Part shown: positions 33,768 to 43,530 of the stretch, one piece after another
Position numbering within the stretch: the first letter of the stretch is position 1
How the letters are laid out: the number at the start of each line of letters is the position of its first letter
Origin: Crocinitomix sp044361315
GTDB lineage: Bacteria > Bacteroidota > Bacteroidia > Flavobacteriales_D > Crocinitomicaceae
Assembly: GCA_044361315.1 (NCBI GenBank)
Contig: JBIKJA010000001.1
Location: 124,001 to 188,000 of the forward strand
Direction: 5' to 3'
Length of the DNA stretch: 64,000 bases
Notes under the pieces: model-generated
Database searches by the model: none
What the model saw: the letters and a program-made list of their open reading frames with translations, nothing else
What the model was told of the DNA's origin: nothing
Position numbers and translations under genes: made by a program

Positions 33768-35282
33768 CTACCCTTCTATCATCCCTATTAATTCCTCTAA
33801 TAGTTTGCGGTCGTTTGACAGGCGTGGTACTTTGTGTTGCCCACCTAATTTGCCGATTGATTTTAGCCAGCGCTCAAATAAACCTTTTGGCGCTAGGCGT
33901 ATGGATGGAGATTTAACGGAAATATTTCCGGTGCGTTTTGCTTCATAATCTGAATTGAGGGATTGCAAGGCCTTGTCTAATTGTAAAGCAAAATCGCTGG
34001 TATTTTCTGGTGGATTTCTAAATTCAATGAGCCATTCGTGACCACCGCTTTGTCCTTGATCCATAAATATAGGCGCGGCGGTGTATTCGATGACCTCTAA
34101 ATCCAAGGCAAGGCTGGCCAAGCGGATGGCTTCTTCGGCATTTTCCACAATGAGCTCCTCGCCAAAAGCATTCATAAAACTTTTGGTACGGCCGGTTATT
34201 TTAAAGCGGAATGGGGCTAAATTGGTAAAACGAATGGTATCGCCGATTATATAACGCCACAAACCTGCATTGGTAGAAATGACCAAAGCATAATTTATTC
34301 CGAGTTCAACTTCTTGTAATGAAATGACATAGGTCGAATCGGTGTCATTAAATTTGTCCATCGGAATAAATTCGAAAAAGATGCCATAATCTAACATCAA
34401 CAAAAGTTCATTGATTTTAAAATCGTCTTGGATACCAAAAAAACCTTCGGAGGCATTGTAGGTTTCGACATAATTCATGTCCTCGAAAGGAATCAATTTT
34501 TTGAATTGCTCGCGATAGGGTTCAAAATTGACCCCGCCGTGCATGAATAATTCCAAATTTGGCCAAACTTCCCTTAAATGTTTTTTACCTGTAATTTCCA
34601 GGATGCGGTGACACAATACCAAGGTCCAACTTGGGACACCCGCTAAAATGTAGATGTCTTCATTCAAAGTAGAAGTTGCCAGTTTTTCGATTTTCTCTTC
34701 CCATTCGCTCATGAGGGCGATTTCTTTAGAAGGGGTGCGTCTTAACTCGGCCCACCAGGGCATATTTTTTAAAATAATGGCCGACAAATCACCGAAATAT
34801 GAATCGGCATTGAGGTAATTTATTTTGGCACTTCCGCCTAAAATGAGGTGTTTGCCTTTGTAAAGTTTTCGATCGGGAATTTGATTATAATATATACTTA
34901 ATAAATCTTTTCCACCTTTATAATGACACTCCTCTAACGATTGTTTTGAAACTGGAATAAATTTACTTTTAGCCCGCATAGTCCCCGACGACATGGCGAA
35001 CCATTTAATTTCGTCCCCCCACAATAAAAATTGTTCATTTTTAATGAGGCGTTGGATGTAAGGTTCTAAAATTTCGTAATTGGTTAGCGGAACTTGTTGG
35101 TTAAAATCTTGATACGATTTAATGGTTGAATAGCCATATTTTTTACCCCACTCGGTGTTTTTGCCGTGCTCAATCAGCTGTGACAAAACCTCAGCTTGAA
35201 CATCATAAGGATACTTTTTAAAGAGATCAATTTGATGAATTCTTTTTTTTATCAACCAAGAAAACAGCGAATTGAACGGCAT
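33768..35282 (-). CDS. GH3 auxin-responsive-promoter family protein
   Basis: 504 residues. The adenylating-enzyme fold of GH3 proteins is visible: SSGTMRAKSKFIPVS (ATP loop near 105), MHGGVNFEPYREQ, YNASEGFFGIQDD, LWRYIIGDTIRF and the hinge before FGEELIVENAEEAI. Plant GH3 enzymes join amino acids to jasmonate or auxin by acyl-adenylate chemistry. The bacterial family, common in Bacteroidota, has no proven substrate. It stands alone between convergent and divergent neighbours. Confidence 0.88.
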   Translation of the reverse strand: MPFNSLFSWLIKKRIHQIDLFKKYPYDVQAEVLSQLIEHGKNTEWGKKYGYSTIKSYQDFNQQVPLTNYEILEPYIQRLIKNEQFLLWGDEIKWFAMSSGTMRAKSKFIPVSKQSLEECHYKGGKDLLSIYYNQIPDRKLYKGKHLILGGSAKINYLNADSYFGDLSAIILKNMPWWAELRRTPSKEIALMSEWEEKIEKLATSTLNEDIYILAGVPSWTLVLCHRILEITGKKHLREVWPNLELFMHGGVNFEPYREQFKKLIPFEDMNYVETYNASEGFFGIQDDFKINELLLMLDYGIFFEFIPMDKFNDTDSTYVISLQEVELGINYALVISTNAGLWRYIIGDTIRFTNLAPFRFKITGRTKSFMNAFGEELIVENAEEAIRLASLALDLEVIEYTAAPIFMDQGQSGGHEWLIEFRNPPENTSDFALQLDKALQSLNSDYEAKRTGNISVKSPSIRLAPKGLFERWLKSIGKLGGQHKVPRLSNDRKLLEELIGMIEG

Positions 35283-35341
35283 AGATAAACTATTCTAGAT
35301 GAAAACATTTCATCGTCCAACGATATAATGCTTGGATTTAA

Positions 35342-35455
35342 CTATCCAAAAAGCACTGTTCCGAAGATGATAATCAAAGCAATTACAACGTAAACCGGCA
35401 CTAGGATTGAAGTTGATTCATCGAAATACGGACGATTTGATTTTTCTGCTGACAT
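35342..35455 (-). CDS. 37-residue single-pass membrane microprotein
   Basis: From ATG 35455 the frame encodes a charged N-terminus (SAEKSNRPYFDESTS) and one membrane helix (ILVPVYVVIALIIIFGTVLF) ending two residues before the stop. The longer 81-residue reading starts with a basic stretch unlike a real protein. Near-consensus -7 TATCTTTA lies about 19 bases upstream. The layout resembles small accessory subunits of respiratory or transport complexes. I do not recognise it. Confidence 0.5.
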   Translation of the reverse strand: MSAEKSNRPYFDESTSILVPVYVVIALIIIFGTVLFG

Positions 35456-35624
35456 ACAAATTGTTTTTTTGTAAAGATAATCAAGATTAGTAAATCTCTG
35501 TCTTTTTTTTACATTTCTTCGATTTTTTACCCGTTTTTCGACTTCAAGAATTGGACGATTTTTTAGAATAAAGCAAAAATACTTCACAATATTTTAATAC
35601 CTTGCACACATCAAAATAGATTTC

Positions 35625-37970
35625 ATGAAAAACTCAGTTACGATATTACTTTTTACACTTTTACCGATGTTGGCTTTTAACCAACTTCAATATGCCACGG
35701 TTAAAATCTACGCAACTAATGCACAACTGCATGAAATTAGTAATTTAGGAGTGACAATCGATCACGGTCAGCATAAATCAAATGAATGGTTTGTCACTGA
35801 TTTGTCTCAACTTGAAATTCAAAAATTAATTGATAATGGGATTCCTCACGAAATCTTAATTTTCGATGTGGCGACCTATTACGCCGTTCACAGTGGGGAT
35901 GCTTCGCCAAAATCTGATCGGGTGGAATGTCCAGAAGGTTCTTCATCAGGTGGTGAAATTGTAACGCCAACTAATTTTCATTTGGGTTCGATGGGGGGTT
36001 ATTATACCTACGAACAATATTTAACTGAATTGGATGAAATGCGCGCTGCTTACCCAGATTTAATCACTGAAAAAGATGGAATTTCAGATTTTCTCACTTG
36101 GGAATCTCGGCCGATTCATTGGGTAAAAATTTCGGATAATGCAGACACAGATGAAGTTGAAAAAGAAGTTTTATACACCGCTATTCATCATGCACGTGAG
36201 CCAATGAGTTTGTCTCAAACGATCTTTTATATGTGGTATTTATTGGAGAATTATGGCACCAATGCAGAGATCACTTATTTGGTTGATCATACAGAAATGT
36301 ACTTTGTACCAATGATTAATCCAGACGGATATAAACGAAATCAAACTACCAATCCAAGTGGCGGTGGAATGCACCGGAAAAACCGCAACCCAGGAATCGG
36401 TACCTCGAATAAAGGAGTTGATTTAAATAGAAATTACGATTATCATTGGAATGAAAGCGGTACTTCTCCCGACGAGGATGGCGATACATTCGCTGGCGAT
36501 TCTGCTTTTTCTGAACCAGAAACACAAGCCATTAAATGGTTTTGTGAAAATCATGATTTTCTTTTTGCCTTTAACGCCCACTCACACGGTGATTTATTAC
36601 TTTATCCTTATGGATGGGCAACCGAAGCAGTTGCTGCTGAAGAGGATTATTTTGATGCCTATACACATAAAATGGCCATGTTTAACAGTTACACCGCTCA
36701 AAAATCATCGGCATTATATGAAGCTGCGGGAGATTCTGACGATTGGATGTACGATGGTGATTTGGATTTAAAACCAGCCGTTTATGCCGTGACTCCAGAA
36801 GTTGGTGATGCTTTCTGGCCACCAAGCGCAGCGATTATTCCAACGTGTAAAGAAATGTTATGGTCCAATTTAATGATGTCTCATTTAACGCATGTGTATG
36901 GGTTGACGGAAGATTTGGAAACGAATCAAATCGAAACGGAGCTTGGTTATTTTAGTTATAACCTTCAACGATTAGGAATTGAAGATGGTGATTTAACAAT
37001 TTCTATCACCCCGTTAATTGGAATCACTTCAGTGGGAGGTGAAAATGTGCATACGTTAGATTTGTTAGAAGCGATAGAAGATTCGATCAGTTATGATTTG
37101 GTGGCAGATATCGCTTTTGGAGATGAGATTAAATATATTCTGCAAACCAGCAATGGTGATTGGACGCGAAATGATACCATTACTAAAACATTTGGTGCAG
37201 GAGAAGTTATTTTTGAAGATGATTGCTCGGATTTAGGCAACTGGACCGGTACTTGGAATATTACCGATGAAATATTTTATTCAGCATCAAATTGCATCAC
37301 CGACAGTCCTTATGACAATACTTATGGAAACAATGTAAATAAGAGCATTGAATTAAATGAGACGTTTAGTTTGGCACATGCCACCTATGCCTATGTTAAT
37401 TTTTATGCGCAATGGGAAATTGAGAATGATTACGATTATGTACAATTTATGATTTCGACCGACGAAGGTGATTCATGGACGCCACTTTGTGGAAATTATA
37501 CCAATACAGGGGTAGATCCTCAAGATGTTGGCGAACCACTTTACGATGGCAATCAAACGAGTTGGGTTTTTGAAGAGGTTAATTTGATTGATTATTTGGA
37601 AGAACCTAATGTGCGCTTTAAATTTCACTTGATCACTGACGAAGGTGTGCAAGAAGACGGATTTTATTTTGACGATTTCAGCCTCAACACAGATGGTGGA
37701 GTTATTGACGAAACGGGAGTAGCTGAATTTGGAGAAGAATTAATCAAAATCTATCCAAATCCTGCAAGTGATTTTATTCAAATAAAAAGCGCAAAATCAA
37801 TGGTGATTAGTAAAGTTGAAGTTTATAATGAACTAGGCCAATTAGTAAAATCCATTGCCGAAAATCCAACGTTGATTTCAATCGGAGATTTGTCTGAAGG
37901 GATTTATTTTGTGCGCTTGACTAATTCATCGAATGAATCTGTTACGAAGCGCTTTTCAGTTATCCGTTAA
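35625..37970 (+). CDS. Secreted M14 zinc carboxypeptidase with type IX sorting domain
   Basis: 781 residues: signal peptide (about 1-19), a propeptide-like region, then an M14 catalytic domain at about 125-430. Zinc ligands are H189 and E192 in HHAREPMS, and the His in FNAHSHGDLL; GVDLNRNYDYHW supplies the substrate-binding Asn-Arg, and the catalytic Glu is probably in VTPEVGDAFWP. A jelly-roll-like domain follows (about 530-690). The last ~75 residues (IYPNPASDFIQIK, EGIYFVRLT) form a type IX sorting domain. It trims C-terminal residues from peptides outside the cell. Confidence 0.92.
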   Translation: MKNSVTILLFTLLPMLAFNQLQYATVKIYATNAQLHEISNLGVTIDHGQHKSNEWFVTDLSQLEIQKLIDNGIPHEILIFDVATYYAVHSGDASPKSDRVECPEGSSSGGEIVTPTNFHLGSMGGYYTYEQYLTELDEMRAAYPDLITEKDGISDFLTWESRPIHWVKISDNADTDEVEKEVLYTAIHHAREPMSLSQTIFYMWYLLENYGTNAEITYLVDHTEMYFVPMINPDGYKRNQTTNPSGGGMHRKNRNPGIGTSNKGVDLNRNYDYHWNESGTSPDEDGDTFAGDSAFSEPETQAIKWFCENHDFLFAFNAHSHGDLLLYPYGWATEAVAAEEDYFDAYTHKMAMFNSYTAQKSSALYEAAGDSDDWMYDGDLDLKPAVYAVTPEVGDAFWPPSAAIIPTCKEMLWSNLMMSHLTHVYGLTEDLETNQIETELGYFSYNLQRLGIEDGDLTISITPLIGITSVGGENVHTLDLLEAIEDSISYDLVADIAFGDEIKYILQTSNGDWTRNDTITKTFGAGEVIFEDDCSDLGNWTGTWNITDEIFYSASNCITDSPYDNTYGNNVNKSIELNETFSLAHATYAYVNFYAQWEIENDYDYVQFMISTDEGDSWTPLCGNYTNTGVDPQDVGEPLYDGNQTSWVFEEVNLIDYLEEPNVRFKFHLITDEGVQEDGFYFDDFSLNTDGGVIDETGVAEFGEELIKIYPNPASDFIQIKSAKSMVISKVEVYNELGQLVKSIAENPTLISIGDLSEGIYFVRLTNSSNESVTKRFSVIR

Positions 37971-37978
37971 TTGGGAGA

Positions 37979-38641
37979 TTATCCCATATAACGATATCCT
38001 ACACCTTTTACCGTGCGAATGATTTCTGAACCAAATCGTTCTCTCAATTTGCGTACATGAACATCAATTGTTCGGTCGGACATGGTAATATCTCCCCAAA
38101 CATTCGAAAGAATATCTTCTCTTCTGAAAACTTTGTCACCGTCAGTCATTAAGTACGTTAACAATTCAAATTCTTTTTTTGGTATGATGATCTCTTTACC
38201 ATCCTTTGTGATCGAGTATTTTTCGATATCTACCACAAAAGATTTAGATTGAATTGGTTCCGGTAATTCGCGATCACGATCCAACAAGGCTTTAATTTTA
38301 TGAAGTAATACACGAATTCGAACAGGCTTTAAAATATAATCATCACCACCTGCGCGGTAACCAGCCACTTGCGAATAATCTTCGCCTCTTGCAGACAAAA
38401 AGAGAATATAACATTTATTTAAATCTGGATTTTTTCGTAACGATTCACAAACCTCAATTCCATCAATATCTGGAAGCATTACATCCAAAACAATGACTTC
38501 GGGAAGGTGTTTGTTGGCAGCTTCAATGGCATCTTTTCCATTGCTTGCAGTGAATACCTTATATCCCTCTTTCGTGAAATTATAAGAAAGGAGGTTTAGA
38601 ATATCCTCTTCGTCATCTACCAAAAGTACTTTATAATCCAT
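37979..38641 (-). CDS. PhoB/OmpR-type response regulator (RR1)
   Basis: 220 residues from ATG 38641 (the longer TTG start is not needed). The receiver domain has acidic pocket D9/D10, phospho-acceptor D53 (VIVLDVMLP) and K105 (YILKPV). A winged-helix DNA-binding domain follows, with KEFELLTYLM, SDRTIDVHVRKLRERFG and the wing TVKGVGYRY. It is about as long as PhoB and is paralogous to the regulator at 48701-49387, sharing the ARGEDYSQ loop. No histidine kinase is adjacent. Its own promoter carries 11-bp-phased TAAC repeats, so it probably autoregulates. Confidence 0.9.
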   Translation of the reverse strand: MDYKVLLVDDEEDILNLLSYNFTKEGYKVFTASNGKDAIEAANKHLPEVIVLDVMLPDIDGIEVCESLRKNPDLNKCYILFLSARGEDYSQVAGYRAGGDDYILKPVRIRVLLHKIKALLDRDRELPEPIQSKSFVVDIEKYSITKDGKEIIIPKKEFELLTYLMTDGDKVFRREDILSNVWGDITMSDRTIDVHVRKLRERFGSEIIRTVKGVGYRYMG

Positions 38642-38653
38642 GTATTTTTTTTG

Positions 38654-38741
38654 CAAAATTAAACAACCCAAAATGTAAGCACGTTATTAACGAGTTATTA
38701 ATACATTAATTAAATATGTTTCTATTGTTAACTGAATGTTA
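38654..38741 (-). promoter_or_regulatory. Candidate Pho box array and -7 box of RR1
   Basis: On the minus strand, TAAC/TAAT heptads start at 38741 (TAACATT), 38730 (TAACAAT), 38708 (TAATGTA), 38697 (TAACTCG) and 38686 (TAACGTG). All are in one 11-bp register, with only 38719 missing. The last two spacers are both TTAA. The -7 box TAATTTTG lies at 38661-38654, 25 bp from the last unit's first base. The array fits tandem PhoB dimers activating this promoter. Confidence 0.65.
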
Positions 38742-38805
38742 CTAGTAATTAATCTATTAATAACATACAAAAACAGGGCTCACCCCTGTGTGTACCGTAA
38801 CTTTG
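38739..38805 (+). promoter_or_regulatory. Candidate Pho box and promoter of the TonB-dependent receptor
   Basis: Plus-strand heptads TTACTAG (38739), TAATCTA (38750) and TAACATA (38761) are 11 bp apart. A perfect -7 TAACTTTG lies at 38798-38805, 37 bp after the last unit. A short inverted repeat CAGGG/CCCTG (38774-38778, 38784-38788) lies between them and could bind another factor. Confidence 0.55.
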
Positions 38806-38825
38806 CAAAAAAAATTGCAGTTAAA

Positions 38826-41801
38826 ATGAAAAGTTTAAGCTTTGTATTAAGTCTACTAGGGATCCTGATTTATCAGTCAGTCTCTGCACAAAATGGTACG
38901 TTGGAAGGAAGGGTATATCGAATGATGGATGACGTTGAAGAACCAATTCCTTTTATGCCAATCATCTTATTGACTGATGCTGGTGTTAAAAATATCGGGG
39001 TTACGGATTTTGATGGCTCATTTAAATCTAGCTTAACACCAGGAACACACCGCTTGATTTTTAGAAATTCAGGCATGATGTTGCGCACAGACACTGTCAC
39101 TGTTGAAATTACAGCAAATACGACGACAAAATTAAACCACAAAATGAACTCGAATACAGAGCTTGAGGTTGTTGAGGTGGTGGGAGCGATAGCCGTAACT
39201 GCTGGTGGCTCAGAAACTAGCATGGTTGAAGAAACCAAAGAAGGAGATAAAGTTGGGACTGTAATGTCGGCAAATGTTGCTGAAAAGAAAGGAGCTGGTA
39301 CCGCAGGGGATATTGCAAAAAAAATGACTGGATTATCAACCGTAGGTTCATCACTTTATGTAAGAGGTTTAGGAGATCGTTATAATGTGGCTTACCTCAA
39401 CGGATTACCAATCCCTTCACCAAACCCAGATTTTAGAGTAACACCATTATCAGTTTTTCCTACAGATATTATTAGCTCCATTCAAGTGAGTAAAGTAATG
39501 TCAGCTGAATTATATGGCGATTTTGCAGGGGGAGCATTCAATGTTACTACCAGAAGTTTTTATACAAAACCAACGTTAAAATTTAGCATTGGATCAGGAA
39601 TTAATACACAAACAACATTTAGAAATTTCTTAACGTATGAGGGTGGTAAATATGACTATTTTGGATTTGATGATGGAACAAGACAAATTCCAACCTTTGT
39701 GATTGAAAATTCGACCCCAACATCTTTTAAAGCGGTAAATAATTTATTTCATAACGGTCTTTATAATTCAGTTGAAGGAAAATCAACTGGATTTAGAGAT
39801 AATTTTGGCACACAATTAAACAAAGCGCTACCTAATTCTAATTTTAGTATTACCGGAGGTAATTTCATTGATTTTACTAAATCCAAAGATAGATCGAAAG
39901 GATTTGGTTATTTGGCTTTATTGTCTCATGATAATTCATATAACTACGCTAACGGATCCATTAAAATCGTAAATGCTCAAAGCGAAGAACGATTAAATTA
40001 CGACTTTGATAAATACGTACAACAAACCTCAACAACTGGTTTGTTAAATTTATATGTCCGTTTAAACCCAAAAAACAACATCTCCTTTAACACAATTTTT
40101 GTAAATAATTCATCTGACGAAACCAGAGAAACGTGGGGTAAACATTTTGACTACAGTAGAGATATTTATTCAAGACGTATTACCTACCTTCAAAATTACA
40201 TGACAATCAATCAATTAATTGGAACGCATCAATTATTACCTTATATCGGTGATTCAACAATTAACCGTTTAGTTTTGGATTGGAGAGGATCATACAGCCG
40301 AACTGGAAGTCAAGAACCAGACAGAAGACAATTTGTTGCTTTTTATGATGACAAAGAAAATACCGACAGTTATTCATTTAACTTTATTGATCGAAATGAA
40401 AATCACATTTTTTACAGCAAACTTCAAGAAAATGAACTTGCGGCAAAATTAAACGCAGTGTATGTGCTAAAAATCGGGGATGTTTTAGATGAACATGAAG
40501 ATACTGTGAAAGGTGAGGTTATTGCATTAAAAGTTGGTGTAGATTACAAAAGTAAAAGTCGTGTTTTTGATTATAAACAATATAATTATGTCTTAAATAA
40601 CTTAGCGACAACTTTTGTGAATCAAGTAGATATTTATGACATCAATCAATATTTAAACTCTGAAATGCACGACGAGGGTCAATTTACCATCAGTGAAGTT
40701 GCAAACTTTGGATCTTCTTACTTGGCTCAATTGGATGTAACAAGTTTTTATGCAGATTTAAAATTAAAATTAAACCGTTGGACTTTTATCCCTGGTGCTC
40801 GTTATGAAAGTGGAACACAATCAATCGAAAACAGAAATCAACAAAGCCCATCGATTTACGAAAAAAATACTTTGTTGAGCAATGTGATTTTACCAAGTTT
40901 AATCACACGATTTGATTTATCTAAAGACAACGTTTTCAGATTTATTGCAAGTAAAACCTTAACTCGTCCAAAATTTAACGAAGTAGCTCCTTTTCAATAT
41001 GTACTTTATTTTGCCGGATTAAAAGCGCAAGGAAATTCAAATCTTATCAACGGAGAAAACTACAATTTAGATTTTAGATATGAGCGTTATGGTAAACGAG
41101 GCGAGATGTTTACACTTGGTGCCTTTTATAAATATTTAGATAATCCAATCGAACAAACAATGCTTGCAACAGCTTCGGGACAATTAATGAGTTTTGCAAA
41201 TGCAAATTTTGCGAATGTAGCCGGCGCTGAAATCGAGTTATTAAGAAACCTTTCTTTTTTAGTAAGAAATGATTCGTTAAAAGAAAAATCATTCTTGAAC
41301 GACATTAATTTAGGTTTTAACGCAACCTATATGTATTCGTCAGTGAGTATTGATTCAACAAACGGCGGAGCGATCAACACCAACAACGAACGTCCACTTG
41401 AAGGAGCTTCTCCATTTTTAATCAACTTTGATTTAAGTTACCAAAAAACAATTGGCGAAAACGATGATAAAAAATCGTATGTTGTTGGTCTTGCTTACAA
41501 CGTATTTGGACCACGTTTATTTGCAGTTGGTAGTAATGGAATTGGGGATCAATATGAAATGCCAGTGAGTACTTTAAACCTTATTACAAAAATCACATTC
41601 AAGGATACGTATACATTTGGATTTTCCGCTAAAAACTTATTGAACCCAACCATTAATATTTTACAAACTGATCAAGTTAACCTTGGCAACCGAATTAATG
41701 TGTCAAGTTTTAAACGTGGAATTGATTTGAGTTTATCGTTTAGTTATTCGATTCCTTACGGAAAAAAAACAACGGAAAAACTTCTAGAGGACAATCAGTA
41801 A
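38826..41801 (+). CDS. TonB-dependent outer-membrane receptor
   Basis: 991 residues from ATG 38826, which is followed by a signal peptide (ends SVSAQ); the 30-residue longer reading would start upstream of the promoter. Domains: carboxypeptidase-regulatory-like beta sandwich (about 24-110), plug (about 130-250, GAGTAGDIAKKMTGLSTVGSSLYVRGLGDRYN, VFPTDIISSIQVSKVMSAELYGDFAGGA), then a 22-strand barrel ending in an aromatic-rich strand. It imports a ligand with energy from TonB-ExbBD. Its pairing with the lipoprotein gene and Pho-like boxes suggests a phosphate-containing ligand, but that is inference. Confidence 0.9.
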   Translation: MKSLSFVLSLLGILIYQSVSAQNGTLEGRVYRMMDDVEEPIPFMPIILLTDAGVKNIGVTDFDGSFKSSLTPGTHRLIFRNSGMMLRTDTVTVEITANTTTKLNHKMNSNTELEVVEVVGAIAVTAGGSETSMVEETKEGDKVGTVMSANVAEKKGAGTAGDIAKKMTGLSTVGSSLYVRGLGDRYNVAYLNGLPIPSPNPDFRVTPLSVFPTDIISSIQVSKVMSAELYGDFAGGAFNVTTRSFYTKPTLKFSIGSGINTQTTFRNFLTYEGGKYDYFGFDDGTRQIPTFVIENSTPTSFKAVNNLFHNGLYNSVEGKSTGFRDNFGTQLNKALPNSNFSITGGNFIDFTKSKDRSKGFGYLALLSHDNSYNYANGSIKIVNAQSEERLNYDFDKYVQQTSTTGLLNLYVRLNPKNNISFNTIFVNNSSDETRETWGKHFDYSRDIYSRRITYLQNYMTINQLIGTHQLLPYIGDSTINRLVLDWRGSYSRTGSQEPDRRQFVAFYDDKENTDSYSFNFIDRNENHIFYSKLQENELAAKLNAVYVLKIGDVLDEHEDTVKGEVIALKVGVDYKSKSRVFDYKQYNYVLNNLATTFVNQVDIYDINQYLNSEMHDEGQFTISEVANFGSSYLAQLDVTSFYADLKLKLNRWTFIPGARYESGTQSIENRNQQSPSIYEKNTLLSNVILPSLITRFDLSKDNVFRFIASKTLTRPKFNEVAPFQYVLYFAGLKAQGNSNLINGENYNLDFRYERYGKRGEMFTLGAFYKYLDNPIEQTMLATASGQLMSFANANFANVAGAEIELLRNLSFLVRNDSLKEKSFLNDINLGFNATYMYSSVSIDSTNGGAINTNNERPLEGASPFLINFDLSYQKTIGENDDKKSYVVGLAYNVFGPRLFAVGSNGIGDQYEMPVSTLNLITKITFKDTYTFGFSAKNLLNPTINILQTDQVNLGNRINVSSFKRGIDLSLSFSYSIPYGKKTTEKLLEDNQ

Positions 41802-41875
41802 ATAGGTGGGTAAATTATGGTGAAGATGAAAAATCCCCATGTAAGATTTCCCCATTAATTACACTTATTTAATTT

Positions 41876-41909
41876 AAAAACACCTAGAATTAACTAGGTG
41901 TTTTTTTTT
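41876..41909 (+). terminator. Intrinsic terminator after the TonB receptor gene
   Basis: AAAAACACCTAG (41876-41887) pairs perfectly with CTAGGTGTTTTT (41894-41905) around AATTAA, followed by more T. The receptor and lipoprotein genes are therefore separate transcripts. Confidence 0.88.
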
Positions 41910-41966
41910 GTTTTATAGGAGGCACACGAGGTCAAAAACTCATATTACTAAAATGTAAATTTGACT

Positions 41967-42033
41967 TAACTTTTTAATAACCTAAGCGTAACTAGCAGGT
42001 AATCGCTCCAGAAAAGAAATCACCCGATCTTTG
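41967..42033 (+). promoter_or_regulatory. Four-unit candidate Pho box and promoter of the beta-helix lipoprotein
   Basis: Heptads TAACTTT (41967), TAACCTA (41978), TAACTAG (41989) and TAATCGC (42000) follow one another at exactly 11 bp. A -7-like GATCTTTG (42026-42033; first base off consensus) begins 26 bp after the last unit starts, so that unit would overlap the -33 region. This is the cleanest array in the window. Confidence 0.7.
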
Positions 42034-42055
42034 TCTCAACAAAAAAAAGATAAAA

Positions 42056-43405
42056 ATGAAAATTACAAAATCTACTTTAAAAATTATGACTTTAGCTGGT
42101 GTGCTAGCATTGTCATTTGCTTCATGTAAGAAAAAAGGATGTATTGATCCTCTTGCTAATAACTATAATTCTGAAGCTAAAAAAGACGACGGAAGTTGTA
42201 CGTATGATGACAACAGTTGGTATACAGAAGTAACAGTTGCTGGTGTTGTTTACAAACAACTAGTAGGAACAATTACTGAAAACAGAACGTTAACTGCTGA
42301 TAGCAAATGGATGTTATCTGGAGGTGTATTTGTTGGATCAGGTGCTACTTTAACGATTGACGCAGGAACAACTGTTTACGCTGCAAATGACGGAACAACA
42401 CCATTTTTATCAATTTCTCAAGGTGGAAAAATCAATGCATGTGGAACTGCTGCATTACCAATTGTATTTACTCCAGTTGCTGATTCTCCAACTCCAGGAT
42501 CTTGGGGAGGAATTATCATCAATGGATTTGCTCCAATTAACACAGGTTTAACTGCTGAAGGTGAAGGTGGGACAGGTATCTATGGTGGTACTAATGGTGC
42601 TGACAACTCAGGTACTATGTGCTATGTACGTGTTGAATATGCTGGTAAAATTTTAGGAACTGACAACGAATTAAATGGTTTTTCATTTAACGGTTGTGGA
42701 TCTGGAACAACTTTACACCACTTACAAGCTTACAAAGGTTCTGATGACGGATTTGAGTTTTTCGGTGGAACAGTTTCTTTAAAATATGCTATTTCTTCTG
42801 GAAACGAAGATGATTCATTCGATTGGACACACGGATGGTCTGGAAATGGACAATTTTGGGTAGTTAATCAAGATGCTGGTGGTGGTGACCGTGGTATTGA
42901 GGCTGACAACAATGGTGATAATAACGAGGCTTCTCCTTATTCAAATCCAAACATTGCTAACGTAACAATGATTGGTGCAGAAGATGGTGATGGTGCTAAC
43001 CAAGGGTTAAAATTACGTGAAGGTACAAAAGGTAATTTCATGAACGTTTTAGTAACAGGTTTCCCAAAAAGAGGTTGCCAAGTTGAATTCGATGTTACAA
43101 TTGACAACATGAACACTGGTGGGTTAACTTTCAAAAATTCAATCATTGATAACGTAAGCCCATTCAAATTTACAAGTTCAGCAGGTAACGACACTACAGT
43201 AGCTGTAATGTTTACTGATGCTGCTAACAATAACGCAACTGCAACTGATGGTTCTTTAATTGGTTTCTTATCAGGATTTGTTGGAACAACTGCAACTGGT
43301 GCAGGTAACCCAACTGCTTGGAGTGCTTGGTTTGATTCTGCTCCTTATGTAGGTGCTGTTCAAACTGGATCTGATTGGACTACAGGTTGGACAAAAGGTC
43401 TATAA
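42056..43405 (+). CDS. Surface lipoprotein, beta-helix-like, in the Pho-type cluster
   Basis: 449 residues. Lipoprotein signal (ALSFASC, Cys24), then the motif GCIDPLANNYNSEAKKDDGSCTY, a Cys-bounded repeat often found once on Bacteroidota surface proteins. The rest is Gly/Asn/Thr-rich with short strands (GSWGGIIINGFAPI, GFEFFGGTVSLKYAISSGNEDDSFDWTHGWSGNGQF), consistent with a right-handed beta helix. No type IX sorting domain is clear. It follows the TonB receptor and probably works with it at the surface as a binding partner, in place of a SusD; that role is inferred. Confidence 0.75.
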   Translation: MKITKSTLKIMTLAGVLALSFASCKKKGCIDPLANNYNSEAKKDDGSCTYDDNSWYTEVTVAGVVYKQLVGTITENRTLTADSKWMLSGGVFVGSGATLTIDAGTTVYAANDGTTPFLSISQGGKINACGTAALPIVFTPVADSPTPGSWGGIIINGFAPINTGLTAEGEGGTGIYGGTNGADNSGTMCYVRVEYAGKILGTDNELNGFSFNGCGSGTTLHHLQAYKGSDDGFEFFGGTVSLKYAISSGNEDDSFDWTHGWSGNGQFWVVNQDAGGGDRGIEADNNGDNNEASPYSNPNIANVTMIGAEDGDGANQGLKLREGTKGNFMNVLVTGFPKRGCQVEFDVTIDNMNTGGLTFKNSIIDNVSPFKFTSSAGNDTTVAVMFTDAANNNATATDGSLIGFLSGFVGTTATGAGNPTAWSAWFDSAPYVGAVQTGSDWTTGWTKGL

Positions 43406-43432
43406 GCCGAAGAGTTTAAAAATTTTCGAAAG

Positions 43433-43463
43433 AAAAAGGGGAAGCAATTGCTTCCCCTTTTTT
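43433..43463. terminator. Bidirectional intrinsic terminator
   Basis: A perfect palindrome with core GGGGAAGCAATTGCTTCCCC, flanked by A5 on the left and T6 on the right. It ends the lipoprotein gene on the plus strand and can also end the porin gene on the minus strand. Confidence 0.9.
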
Positions 43464-43530
43464 AGTTTAAAGAAAATGATTGTTGCTCACTTAGAGATCA
43501 ATTTCTATCGATCTTTTTTGTGTTAAGAAT

